From contig JAVIAB010000101.1 in NCBI GenBank assembly GCA_032433765.1, positions 62,450,092 through 62,514,091 on the forward strand: a DNA stretch of 64,000 nt, read 5' to 3'. This stretch comes from Megaustenia siamemsis. Its lineage: Eukaryota; Mollusca; Gastropoda; Stylommatophora; Ariophantidae. Position 1 is the first letter of the stretch. Every line of letters begins with the position of its first letter. The notes beneath the pieces were generated by a model. That model ran no database searches, was not told the DNA's origin, and saw nothing but the letters and a program-made list of their open reading frames with translations. The translations under genes were made by a program, and so were the position numbers. This document shows positions 41,926-55,270 of the stretch, piece by piece.

Positions 41926-42455
41926 ATGCATTTTAATGCATCTCTAAAGAGAGACATTGATCCTTTCCTAATCATCATCATCATCATCAAGTACCATTTT
42001 ATTCCACTTGTATTTATTCTTGTCATTCACAATAGAGAACGGTTTAGAGATATCCTTACTTCAGCCACTAATTTTGGTAACTTTGGGGGAATGTGTTATC
42101 GAAGTCTTAAAGCTTCGTTTACTATGTTGCCTTAACTATCAATGTGCACATCTTCAAATATTTTCTTTAGATTTTCATTACAACACGATTCTTAACATGT
42201 TTTAAATTGTATTCCTTTTGTATTACCAGGGCGTCAACCACTATGGTGATAATGTAGTAGACACGGAGATGGTCAGTATTGTTTAACATAAATTTAGTAA
42301 ACTTTGATTGAAAATAACATACAGACCATGACTGAGGAAAGACTGTTGTGGTCTACGTCTTTATTTGGTTGTAATAGAAGCAGCGAGATAATGAAACTAG
42401 GTTTGTTATTTCCGAGGTAGTGTAAATGACAACTGGGAGCTCTTTTTTTAACCGC
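41926..42455. other. unassigned DNA with an (ATC)n patch
   Basis: ATC trinucleotides at about 41973-41990 followed by AAGTACC resemble the ATC-rich 3' tail of family 3 LINEs (compare 56866), so a very short 3' tail may be present. Nothing else recognised. Confidence 0.4.
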
Positions 42456-42960
42456 AGCCGTTCTGAAATGAACGAGTTCAGAGAAGCGGAACATGGACAC
42501 AGAACCATTAATCCGCAATCATGAAACGACTGCATTAATGTCATGTCAGGTTGGAAGACGGCAGATGGACGGCGGATGGGACGGTAGATGGGACAGCAGA
42601 TGGGACGGCAGATGGGACGGCAGATGGGACGGTAGATGGGACGGCAGATGGGACGGCAGATGGGACGGCAAATGGGACGGTAGATGGGACGATCCGTTCT
42701 GAAATGAACGAGTTCAGAGAAGCGGAACATGGACACAGAACCATTAATCCGCAATCATGAAACGACTGCATTAATGTCATGTCAGGTTGGAAGACGGCAG
42801 ATGGGACGGCGGATGGGACGGTAGATGGGACGGCAGATGGGACGGTAGATGGGACGGCAGATGGGACGCAAGATGAAATTGCAGATGGGACGGCAGATGG
42901 GACGGTAGATGGGACGGCAGATGGGACGGCAGATGGGACGGCAGATGGGACGGCTTCACG
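42456..42960. repeat. duplicated block with 12-bp GATGGGACGGCA minisatellite
   Basis: A segment of about 107 bp (from CCGTTCTGAAATGAACGAG to GGTTGGAAGACGGC) occurs at about 42457-42563 and again at about 42694-42800. Each copy is followed by an array of GATGGGACGG(C/T)A. Frames reading GRWD, ADGT and similar on plus and SAVP, HLPS on minus come from the 12-bp period. Confidence 0.93.
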
Positions 42961-43748
42961 GGAATGTAAAGAAGACTTGTTCAACAACAAGGGTGGTGTT
43001 AGTCGCTGCACGTTGAAGGTTATACTTTGGATGAGATCTGAGCATGTAGGGAACTGCCCGATGTGAAATAAGGAGGACCTGTCGACCTATCTAAATTTTG
43101 ATGTCTTTACTCCTCCGACCTACCTAAACAAGCGTTACTTTTCGAAACAATTACAACGCTGTCACCGTTATTATATAAACGCAGACACAGACAGTTAATG
43201 TGTTATCATTTAATCATCTGTAAATGGTATATTGTTAGTTGTATATGGTGTGTTGTTATTTGTAAATTGTATATTGCTACTTGTTTTGATGATTTTGTTA
43301 GTTAGACTGCAATGAGGTGTGATTTAATTGAAAGTGAAGATGTTGCAAATAGTAAGTAACTAACACGATGTAGAGATCAAGCGGATGTGAAACAATGGCT
43401 CAACTTATGTGAGTCTCAAGTATTTCATGAATTGTGTGAAATTCAACATTTCATGAATTTCATGAAATTCAACAGTTTGTTTATATAGATCAGTTAAGCG
43501 TTCAGTAATTCCGTGCAGTGAGTGAGTAATAACTAACAATGCATAACACTAGAAAGAGATTAAAAGAAGATAAGCAATAGCAACACAATCATTAAAGACA
43601 ACAAAGAACATATGGACCAATACTTACATTGCAGTAACGTCAGTATATTTAGGTCACGCACATTTCCGAATACAACATGTGGTTGTGAGTCATGGACAGT
43701 CTCGCAAACAACAGAAAATCAATTCAGTGGAAACAACATCATTTGTTA
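42961..43748. other. unassigned DNA
   Basis: No gene recognised. Minor repeats of TTTGTAAATTGTATATTG type at 43215-43290 and of ATTTCATGAA type at 43420-43470. Confidence 0.4.
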
Positions 43749-43867
43749 ATGTTGGTGTTGAAAAATATCAATAAAGACAGATATTAAAATAGCGAAACAT
43801 TGATACGAACATTCTTATTATCGCCATCTTGTACATGGAATTAAAATGCTGTGTCCACGTAAAAAGA

Positions 43868-44058
43868 CACAACGAGTTAAAGATATCAGGAATGGAAGAT
43901 ATGTTTTCAAGAGGACGAGACCGGCAGACCAAGAAGAAAGTGCTTCCAAGACACCAGCCCTTGAACATGCCAGCAGAAGAAGCGGAAGCTCTGGCTAAGG
44001 ACATAGATTCTTTCAGACAAGCTGTGATGAGTGCAACGTTCTGTGGGAGATCTGGCTA
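43868..44058 (+). pseudogene. LINE C-terminal stub that seeds the 61-bp array (block 1 copy)
   Basis: One frame reads EEAEALAKDIDSFRQAVMSA then TFCGRSG and a stop at 44058; another reads ETGRPRRKCFQDTSP at 43916-43970. The final 20 codons plus stop are the first 61-bp unit of the array. The same stub starts blocks 2 (about 47735-47925) and 3 (about 51600-51790). Homologous to 32895-33035. Confidence 0.65.
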
Positions 44059-47000
44059 GAGATATATATTCTTTCAGACAAGCTGTGATGAGTGCAACGT
44101 TCTGTGGGAGATCTGGCTAGAGATATATATTTTTTCAGACAAGCTGTGATGAGTGCAACGTTCTGTGGGAGATCTGGCTAGAGATATATATTCTTTCAGA
44201 CAAGCTGTGATGAGTGCAACGTTCTGTGGGAGATCTGGCTAGAGATATATATTCTTTCAGACAAGCTGTGATGAGTGCAACGTTCGGTGGGAGATCTAGC
44301 TAGAGATATATATTCTTTCAGACAAGCTGTGATGAGTGCAACGTTCTGTGGGATATCTGGCTAGAGATATATATTCTTTCAGATAAGCTGTGATGAGCGC
44401 AACGTTCTGTGGGAGATCTGGCTAGAGATATATATTCTTTCAGACAAGCTGTGATGAGTGCAACGTTCTGTGGGAGATCTGGCTAGAGATATATATTCTT
44501 TCAGACAAGCTGTGATGAGTGCAACGTTCTGTGGGAGATCTAGCTAGAGATATATATTCTTTCAGACAAGCTGTGATGAGTGCAACGTTCTGTGGGAGAT
44601 CTAGCTAGAGATATATATTCTTTCAGACAAGCTGTGATGAGTACAACGTTCTGTGGGAGATCTAGCTAGAGATATATATTCTTTCAGACAGACTGTGATT
44701 ACTGCAACGTTCTGTGGAGATCTAGCTAGAGATATATATTCTTTCAGACAAGCTGTGATGAGTGCAACGTTCTGTGGGAGATCTGGCTAGAGATATATAT
44801 TCTTTCAGACAAGCTGTGATGAGTGCAACGTTCTGTGGGAGATCTAGCTAGAGATATATATTCTTTCAGACAAGCTGTGATGAGTGCAATTGATTGGGAA
44901 ATCTGGCTAGAGATATATATTCTTTAAAGACAAGCTGTGATGAGTGCAACGTTCTGTGGGAGATCTGGCTAGAGATATATATTCTTTCAGACAAGCTGTG
45001 ATGAGTGCAATTGATTGGGAAATCTGGCTAGAGATATATATTCTTTCAGACAAGCTGTGATGAGTGCAATTGATTGGGAAATCTGGCTAGAGATATATAT
45101 TCTTTCAGACAAGCTGTGATGAGTGCAATTGATTGGGAAATCTGGCTAGAGATATATATTCTTTCAGACAAGCTTTGATGAGTGCAATTGATTGGGAATT
45201 CTGGCTAGAGATATATATTCTTTCAGATAGGCTGTGATGAGTGCAATTGATTGGGAGATCTGGCTAGAGATATATATTCTTTCAGATAGGCTGTGATGAG
45301 TGCAATTGATTGGGAAATCTGGCTAGAGATATATATTCTTTCAGATAGGCTGTGATGAGTGCAATTGATTGGGAGATCTGGCTAGAGATATATATTCTTT
45401 CAGATAGGCTGTGATGAGTGCAACGTTCTGTGGGAGATCTGGCTAGAGATATATATTCTTTCAGAATGGCTGTGATGAGTGCAATTGATTGGGAGATCTG
45501 GCTAGAGATATATATTCTTTCAGATAGGCTGTGATGAGTGCAATTGATTGGGAGATCTGGCTAGAGATATATATTCTTTCAGATAGGCTGTGATGAGTGC
45601 AATAGATTGGGAGATCTGGCTAGTGATATATATTCTTTCAGATAAGCTGTGATGAGTGCAATTGATAGGGAGATCTGGCAAGAGATATATATTCTTTCAG
45701 ATAGGCTGTGATGAGTGCAATTGATTGGGAGATCTGGCTAGAGATATATATTCTTTCAGATAAGCTGTGATGAGTGCAAATGATTGGGAAATCTGGCTAG
45801 AGATATATATTCTTTCAGATAGGCTGTGATGAGTGCAACGTTCTGTGGGAGATCTAGCTAGAGATATATATTCTTTCAGATAGGCTGTGATGAGTGCAAT
45901 TGATTGGGAAATCTGGTTAGAGATATATATTCTTTTAGATAGGCTGTGATGAGTGCAGCGTTCTGTGGGAGATTTACCTAGAGATATATATTCTTTCAGA
46001 TAGGCTGTGATAAGTGCAACGTTCTGTGGGAGATCTAGCTAGAGATATATATTCTTTCAGATAGGCTGTGATGAGTGCAACGTTCTGTGGAGATCTAGCT
46101 AGAGATATATATTCTTTCAGATAGGCTGTGATGAGTGCAATTGATTGGGAAATCTGGCTAGAGATATATATTCTTTCAGACAAGCTGTGATGAGTGCAAT
46201 TGATTGGGAAATCTGGCTAGAGATATATATTCTTTCAGACCAGCTGTGATGAGTGCAACGTTCTGTGGGAGATCTTGCTAGAGATATATATTCTTCCAGA
46301 CCAGCTGTGATGAGTGCAACGTTCTGTGGGAGATCTAGCTAGAGATATATATTCTTTCAGACCAGCTGTGATGAGTGCAACGTTCTCTGGGAGATCTAGC
46401 TAGAGATATATATTCTTTCAGACCAGCTGTGATGAGTGCAACGTTCTGTGGGAGATCTAGCTAGAAATATATATTCTTTCAGACCAGCTGTGATGAGTGC
46501 AACGTTCTGTGGGAGATCTAGCTAGAGATATATATTCTTTCAGACAGACTGTGATTACTGCAACGTTCGGTGGGAGATCTGGCTAGAGATATATATTCTT
46601 TCAGACAGACTGTGATTACTGCAACGTTCTGTGGGAGATCTAGCTAGAGATATATATTCTTTCAGACAGACTGTGATTACTGCAACGTTCTGTGGGAGAT
46701 CTAGCTAGAGATATATATTTTTTCAGACCAGCTGTGATGAGTGCAACGTTCTGTGGGAGATCTAGCTAGAGATATATATTCTTTCAGACAGACTGTGATT
46801 ACTGCAACGTTCTGTGGGACATCTGGCTAGAAATATATATTCTTTCAGACAGACTGTGATTACTGCAACGATCTGTGGGAGATCTAGCTAGAGATATATA
46901 TTCTTTCAGACCAGCTGTGATGAGTGCAACGTTCTGTGGGAGATCTAACTAGAGATATATATTCTTTCAGACAGACTGTGATTACTGAAACGTTCTGTGG

Positions 47001-47219
47001 ACATCTGGCTAGAGATATACATGTATATTCTTTCAGACAGACTGTGATTACTGCAACGTTCTGTGGGAGATCTAGCTAGAGATATATATTCTTTCAGACA
47101 AGCTGTGATGAGTGCAACGTTCTGTGGGAGAGCTAGCTAGAGATATATATTCTTTCAGACAAGCTGTGATGAGTGCACCGTCCGCATAGAATAGACCATC
47201 CTTATAATGATATTGAATG

Positions 47220-47617
47220 TCGATGATAGTAGTCTCCAACTGTTTAGACTGCAGACAAACAGTTATAGGAGAAAACAGCGACTAGTAGTCTCCAGCTGTT
47301 TAGACTGCAGACAAACAGTTATAGGAGAAAACAGCGACTAGTAGTCTCCAACTGTTTAGACTGCAGACAAATCAGAATACATGAATACTATTATAGAGGG
47401 GAACATCAGAGGTGATAGATCAGCGAATCATTTCAGGGGGAGAGATGTGTTTACAACACTCGGGAAAAACACAAATAATCAACAGCATAAAAAAGGACAG
47501 TAGAGAGCCATAAGCAGCATCGAACACGAGGCAGCGCCTTGCCACTACTATGTGTGCTGTTTCTCATATAACTATGTTTTACACAAAAGACGGCCCTAGT
47601 GTAATACAATAAATAAA
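47220..47617. repeat. diverged relative of the 438-bp unit (block 1 tail)
   Basis: Shared landmarks in the same order: GACAAACAGTTATAGGAGAA (438-unit GACAAACATTTATAGGACGAA), AGTAGTCTCCA (AGTAGTTTCCA), GGGGAACATCAGAGG (GGGGAACTTCCGAGG), ACACTCGGGAAAAA (GCACTCGGAAAAA) and ATCGAAC...GCGCCTTGCCAC. The A box is lost and the B box broken. It also holds 2.5 copies of a 56-bp repeat with an 8-bp inverted repeat, AACTGTTT/AAACAGTT. Confidence 0.8.
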
Positions 47618-50600
47618 TGTTGGTGTTGAAAAATATCAATAAAGACAGATATTAAAATAGCGAAAATTGATACGAACATTCTTATTATCGCCATCTTGTA
47701 CATGGAATTAAAATGCTGTGTCCACGTAAAAGACACAACGAGTTAAAGATATCAGGAATGGAAGATATGTTTTCAAGAGGACGAGACCGGCAGACCAAGA
47801 AGAAAGTGCTTCCAAGACACCAGCCCTTGAACATGCCAGCAGAAGAAGCGGAAGCTCTGGCTAAGGACATAGATTCTTTCAGACAAGCTGTGATGAGTGC
47901 AACGTTCTGTGGGAGATCTGGCTAGAGATATATATTCTTTCAGACAAGCTGTGATGAGTGCAACGTTCTGTGGAGATCTGGCTAGAGATATATATTCTTT
48001 CAGACAAGCTGTGATGAGTGCAACGTTCTGTGGGAGATCTGGCTAGAGATATATTCTTTCAGACAAGCTGTGATGAGTGCAACGTTCTGTGGAGATCTGG
48101 CTAGAGATATATATTCTTTCAGACAAGCTGTGATGAGTGCAACGTTCTGTGGGAGATCTGGCTAGAGATATATATTCTTTCAGACAAGCTGTGATGAGTG
48201 CAACGTTCGGTGGGAGATCTAGCTAGAGATATATATTCTTTCAGACAAGCTGTGATGAGTGCAACGTTCTGTGGGATATCTGGCTAGAGATATATATTCT
48301 TTCAGATAAGCTGTGATGAGCGCAACGTTCTGTGGGAGATCTGGCTAGAGATATATATTCTTTCAGACAAGCTGTGATGAGTGCAACGTTCTGTGGGAGA
48401 TCTGGCTAGAGATATATATTCTTTCAGACAAGCTGTGATGAGTGCAACGTTCTGTGGGAGATCTAGCTAGAGATATATATTCTTTCAGACAAGCTGTGAT
48501 GAGTGCAACGTTCTGTGGGAGATCTAGCTAGAGATATATATTCTTTCAGACAAGCTGTGATGAGTACAACGTTCTGTGGGAGATCTAGCTAGAGATATAT
48601 ATTCTTTCAGACAGACTGTGATACTGCAACGTTCTGTGGGAGATCTAGCTAGAGATATATATTCTTTCAGACAAGCTGTGATGAGTGCAACGTTCTGTGG
48701 GAGATCTGGCTAGAGATATATATTCTTTCAGACAAGCTGTGATGAGTGCAACGTTCTGTGGGAGATCTAGCTAGAGATATATATTCTTTCAGACAAGCTG
48801 TGATGAGTGCAATTGATTGGGAAATCTGGCTAGAGATATATATTCTTTAAAGACAAGCTGTGATGAGTGCAACGTTCTGTGGGAGATCTGGCTAGAGATA
48901 TATATTCTTTCAGACAAGCAGTGATGAGTGCAATTGATTGGGAAATCTGGCTAGAGATATATATTCTTTCAGACAAGCTGTGATGAGTGCAATTGATTGG
49001 GAATCTGGCTAGAGATATATATTCTTTCAGACAAGCTGTGATGAGTGCAATTGATTGGGAAATCTGGCTAGAGATATATATTCTTTCAGACAAGCTTTGA
49101 TGAGTGCAATTGATTGGGAAATCTGGCTAGAGATATATATTCTTTCAGATAGGCTGTGATGAGTGCAATTGATTGGGAGATCTGGCTAGAGATATATATT
49201 CTTTCAGATAGGCTGTGATGAGTGCAATTGATTGGGAAATCTGGCTAGAGATATATATTCTTTCAGATAGGCTGTGATGAGTGCAATTGATTGGGAGATC
49301 TGGCTAGAGATATATATTCTTTCAGATAGGCTGTGATGAGTGCAACGTTCTGTGGGAGATCTGGCTAGAGATATATATTCTTTCAGAATGGCTGTGATGA
49401 GTGCAATTGATTGGGAGATCTGGCTAGAGATATATATTCTTTCAGATAGGCTGTGATGAGTGCAATTGATTGGGAGATCTGGCTAGAGATATATATTCTT
49501 TCAGATAGGCTGTGATGAGTGCAATAGATTGGGAGATCTGGCTAGAGATATATATTCTTTCAGATAAGCTGTGATGAGTGCAATTGATTGGGAGATCTGG
49601 CTAGAGATATATATTCTTTCAGATAGGCTGTGATGAGTGCAATTGATTGGGAGATCTGGCTAGAGATATATATTCTTTCAGATAAGCTGTGATGAGTGCA
49701 AATGATTGGGAAATCTGGCTAGAGATATATATTCTTTCAGATAGGCTGTGATGAGTGCAACGTTCTGTGGGAGATCTAGCTAGAGATATATATTCTTTCA
49801 GATAGGCTGTGATGAGTGCAATTGATTGGGAAATCTGGTTAGAGATATATATTCTTTTAGATAGGCTGTGATAAGTGCAGCGTTCTGTGGGAGATTTACC
49901 TAGAGATATATATTCTTTCAGATAGGCTGTGATAAGTGCAACGTTCTGTGGGAGATCTAGCTAGAGATATATATTCTTTCAGATAGGCTGTGATGAGTGC
50001 AACGTTCTGTGGGAGATCTAGCTAGAGATATATATTCTTTCAGATAGGCTGTGATGAGTGCAATTGATTGGGAAATCTGGCTAGAGATATATATTCTTTC
50101 AGACAAGCTGTGATGAGTGCAATTGATTTGGAAATCTAGCTAGAGATATTTATTCTTTCAGATAGGCTGTGATGAGTGCAATTGATTGGGAAATCTGGCT
50201 AGAGATATATATTCTTTCAGACAAGCTGTGATGAGTGCAATTGATTGGGAAATCTGGCTAGAGATATATATTCTTTCAGACAGACTGTGATGAGTGCAAC
50301 GTTCTGTGGGAGATCTGGCTAGAGATATATATTCTTTCAGACACAGCTGTGATGAGTGCAACGTTCTGTGGGAGATCTAGCTAGAGATATATATTCTTTC
50401 AGACCAGCTGTGTGATGAGTGCAACGTTCTCTGGAGATCTAGCTAGAGATATATATTCTTTCAGACCAGCTGTGATGAGTGCAACGTTCTGTGGGAGATC
50501 TAGCTAGAAATATATATTCTTTCAGACCAGCTGTGATGAGTGCAACGTTCTGTGGGAGATCTAGCTAGAGATATATATTCTTTCAGACAGACTGTGATTA

Positions 50601-51468
50601 CTGCAACGTTCGGTGGGAGATCTGGCTAGAGATATATATTCTTTCAGACAGACTGTGATTACTGCAACGTTCTGTGGGAGATCTAGCTAGAGATATATAT
50701 TCTTTCAGACAGACTGTGATTACTGCAACGTTTGTGGGAGATCTAGCTAGAGATATATATTCTTTCAGACCAGCTGTGATGAGTGCAACGTTCTGTGGGA
50801 GATCTAGCTAGAGATATATATTCTTTCAGACAGACTGTGATTACTGCAACGTTCTGTGGGACATCTGGCTAGAAATATATTCTTTCAGACAGAGTGATTA
50901 CTGCAACGTCTGTGGGAGATCTAGCTAGAGATATATATTCTTTCAGACAAGCTGTGATGAGTGCAACGTTCTGTGGGAGAGCTAGCTAGAGATATATATT
51001 CTTTCAGACAAGCTGTGATGAGTGCACCGTCCGCATAGAATAGACCATCCTTATAATGATATTGAATGTCGATGATAGTAGTCTCCAACTGTTTAGACTG
51101 CAGACAAACAGTTATAGGAGAAAACAGCGACTAGTAGTCTCCAGCTGTTTAGACTGCAGACAAACAGTTATAGGAGAAAACAGCGACTAGTAGTCTCCAA
51201 CTGTTTAGACTGCAGACAAATCAGAATACATGAATACTATTATAGAGGGGAACATCAGAGGTGATAGATCAGCGAATCATTTCAGGGGGAGAGATGTGTT
51301 TACAACACTCGGGAAAAACACAAATAATCAACAGCATAAAAAAGGACAGTAGAGAGCCATAAGCAGCATCGAACACGAGGCAGCGCCTTGCCACTACTAT
51401 GTGTGCTGTTTCCTCATATAACTATGTTTTTACACAAAAGACGGGCCCTAGTGTAATACAATAAATAA
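47618..51468. repeat. higher-order block 2 (about 3.85 kb)
   Basis: Near-identical to block 1 in variant order. Differences include many one-base losses in G or A runs (for example GTGGAGATC for GTGGGAGATC near 47970 and 48090) and the loss of one or two 61-bp units near 50890. The tail related to the 438-bp unit is at 51060-51468. Confidence 0.95.
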
Positions 51469-54400
51469 ATGTTGGTGTTGAAAAATATCAATAAAGACAG
51501 ATATTAAAATAGCGAAACATTGATACGAACATTCTTATTATCGCCATCTTGTACATGGAATTAAAATGCTGTGTCCACGTAAAAAGACACAACGAGTTAA
51601 AGATATCAGGAATGGAAGATATGTTTCAAGAGGACGAGACCGGCAGACAAGAAGAAAGTGCTTCCAAGACACCAGCCCTTGAACATGCCAGCAGAAGAAG
51701 CGGAAGCTCTGGCTAAGGACATAGATTCTTTCAGACAAGCTGTGATGAGTGCAACGTTCTGTGGGAGATCTGCTAGAGATATATATTCTTTCAGACAAGC
51801 TGTGATGAGTGCAACGTTCTGTGGGAGATCTGGCTAGAGATATATATTCTTTCAGACAAGCTGTGATGAGTGCAACGTTCTGTGGGAGATCTGGCTAGAG
51901 ATATATATTCTTTCAGACAAGCTGTGATGAGTGCAACGTTCTGTGGGAGATCTGGCTAGAGATATATATTCTTTCAGACAAGCTGTGATGAGTGCAACGT
52001 TCGGTGGGAGATCTAGCTAGAGATATATATTCTTTCAGACAAGCTGTGATGAGTGCAACGTTCTGTGGGATATCTGGCTAGAGATATATATTCTTTCAGA
52101 TAAGCTGTGATGAGCGCAACGTTCTGTGGGAGATCTGGCTAGAGATATATATTCTTTCAGACAAGCTGTGATGGGTGCAACGTTCTGTGGGAGATCTGGC
52201 TAGAGATATATATTCTTTCAGACAAGCTGTGATGAGTGCAACGTTCTGTGGGAGATCTAGCTAGAGATATATATTCTTTCAGACAAGCTGTGATGAGTGC
52301 AACGTTCTGTGGGAGATCTAGCTAGAGATATATATTCTTTCAGACAAGCTGTGATGAGTACAACGTTCTGTGGGAGATCTAGCTAGAGATATATATTCTT
52401 TCAGACAGACTGTGATTACTGCAACGTTCTGTGGGAGATCTAGCTAGAGATATATATTCTTTCAGACAAGCTGTGATGAGTGCAACGTTCTGTGGGAGAT
52501 CTGGCTAGAGATATATATATTTTCAGACAAGCTGTGATGAGTGCAACGTTCTGTGGGAGATCTAGCTAGAGATATATATTCTTTCAGACAAGCTGTGATG
52601 AGTGCAATTGATTGGGAAATCTGGCTAGAGATATATATTCTTTAAAGACAAGCTGTGATGAGTGCAACGTTCTGTGGGAGATCTGGCTAGAGATATATAT
52701 TCTTTCAGACAAGCTGTGATGAGTGCAATTGATTGGGAAATCTGGCTAGAGATATATATTCTTTCAGACAAGCTGTGATGAGTGCAATTGATTGGGAAAT
52801 CTGGCTAGAGATATATATTCTTTCAGACAAGCTGTGATGAGTGCAATTGATTGGGAAATCTGGCTAGAGATATATATTCTTTCAGACAAGCTTTGATGAG
52901 TGCAATTGATTGGGAAATCTGGCTAGAGATATATATTCTTTCAGATAGGCTGTGATGAGTGCAATTGATTGGGAGATCTGGCTAGAGATATATATTCTTT
53001 CAGATAGGCTGTGATGAGTGCAATTGATTGGGAAATCTGGCTAGAGATATATATTCTTTCAGATAGGCTGTGATGAGTGCAATTGATTGGGAGATCTGGC
53101 TAGAGATATATATTCTTTCAGATAGGCTGTGATGAGTGCAACGTTCTGTGGGAGATCTGGCTAGAGATATATATTCTTTCAGAATGGCTGTGATGAGTGC
53201 AATTGATTGGGAGATCTGGCTAGAGATATATATTCTTTCAGATAGGCTGTGATGAGTGCAATTGATTGGGAGATCTGGCTAGAGATATATATTCTTTCAG
53301 ATAGGCTGTGATGAGTGCAATAGATTGGGAGATCTGGCTAGAGATATATATTCTTTCAGATAAGCTGTGATGAGTGCAATTGATTGGGAGATCTGGCTAG
53401 AGATATATATTCTTTCAGATAGGCTGTGATGAGTGCAATTGATTGGGAGATCTGGCTAGAGATATATATTCTTTCAGATAAGCTGTGATGAGTGCAAATG
53501 ATTGGGAAATCTGGCTAGAGATATATATTCTATCAGATAGGCTGTGATGAGTGCAACGTTCTGTGGGAGATCTAGCTAGAGATATATATTCTTTCAGATA
53601 GGCTGTGATGAGTGCAATTGATTGGGAAATCTGGTTAGAGATATATATTCTTTTAGACAGGCTGTGATGAGTGCAGCGTTCTGTGGGAGATTTACCTAGA
53701 GATATATATTCTTTCAGATAGGCTGTGATAAGTGCAACGTTCTGTGGGAGATCTAGCTAGAGATATATATTCTTTCAGATAGGCTGTGATGAGTGCAACG
53801 TTCTGTGGGAGATCTAGCTAGAGATATATATTCTTTCAGATAGGCTGTGATGAGTGCAATTGATTGGGAAATCTGGCTAGAGATATATATTCTTTCAGAC
53901 AAGCTGTGATGAGTGCAATTGATTTGGAAATCTAGCTAGAGATATTTATTCTTTCAGATAGGCTGTGATGAGTGCAATTGATTGGGAAATCTGGCTAGAG
54001 ATATATATTCTTTCAGACAAGCTGTGATGAGTGCAATTGATTGGGAAATCTGGCTAGAGATATATATTCTTTCAGACCAGCTGTGATGAGTGCAACGTTC
54101 TGTGGGAGATCTTGCTAGAGATATATATTCTTTCAGACCAGCTGTGATGAGTGCAACGTTCTGTGGGAGATCTAGCTAGAGATATATATTCTTTCAGACC
54201 AGCTGTGATGAGTGCAACGTTCTCTGGGAGATCTAGCTAGAGATATATATTCTTTCAGACCAGCTGTGATGAGTGCAACGTTCTGTGGGAGATCTAGCTA
54301 GAAATATATATTCTTTCAGACCAGCTGTGATGAGTGCAACGTTCTGTGGGAGATCTAGCTAGAGATATATATTCTTTCAGACAGACTGTGATTACTGCAA

Positions 54401-55270
54401 CGTTCGGTGGGAGATCTGGCTAGAGATATATATTCTTTCAGACAGACTGTGATTACTGCAACGTTCTGTGGGAGATCTAGCTAGAGATATATATTCTTTC
54501 AGACAGACTGTGATTACTGCAACGTTCTGTGGGAGATCTAGCTAGAGATATATATTCTTTCAGACCAGCTGTGATGAGTGCAACGTTCTGTGGGAGATCT
54601 AACTAGAGATATATATTCTTTCAGACAGACTGTGATTACTGAAACGTTCTGTGGGACATCTGGCTAGAGATATACATGTATATTCTTTCAGACAGACTGT
54701 GATTACTGCAACGTTCTGTGGGAGATCTAGCTAGAGATATATATTCTTTCAGACAAGCTGTGATGAGTGCAACGTTCTGTGGGAGCTAGCTAGAGATATA
54801 TATTCTTTCAGACAAGCTGTGATGAGTGCACCGTCCGCATAGAATAGACCATCTTATAATGATATTGAATGTCGACGATAGTAGTCTCCAACTGTTTAGA
54901 CTGCAGACAAACAGTTATAGGAGAAAACAGCGACTAGTAGTCTCCAGCTGTTTAGACTGCAGACAAACAGTTATAGGAGAAAACAGCGACTAGTAGTCTC
55001 CAACTGTTTAGACTGCAGACAAATCGAATACATGAATACTATTATAGAGGGGAACATCAGAGGTGATAGATCAGCGAATCATTTCAGGGGGAGAGATGTG
55101 TTTACAACACTCGGGAAAAACACAAATAATCAACAGCATAAAAAAGGACAGTAGAGAGCCATAAGCAGCATCGAACACGAGGCAGCGCCTTGCCACTACT
55201 ATGTGTGCTGTTTCCTCATATAACTATGTTTTTACACAAAAGACGGCCCTAGTGTAATACAATAAATAAA
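51469..55270. repeat. higher-order block 3 (about 3.80 kb)
   Basis: Third copy, with the same lead sequence, 61-bp array and tail (54850-55270). It ends at AATAAATAAAT and passes into unrelated DNA, which fixes the right border of the triplication. Confidence 0.95.

Larger units (their letters stand above)
43749..47617. repeat. higher-order block 1 (about 3.87 kb)
   Basis: Starts ATGTTGGTGTTGAAAAATATC, carries a LINE C-terminal stub, about 52 copies of a 61-bp repeat (44000-47180), then a tail related to the 438-bp unit. Units come in two kinds: CAACGTTCTGTGGGAGATCT and the shorter CAATTGATTGGGAAATCT. Also a GATTACTG variant towards the right. The same order of variants is seen in blocks 2 and 3. 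Confidence 0.95.
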
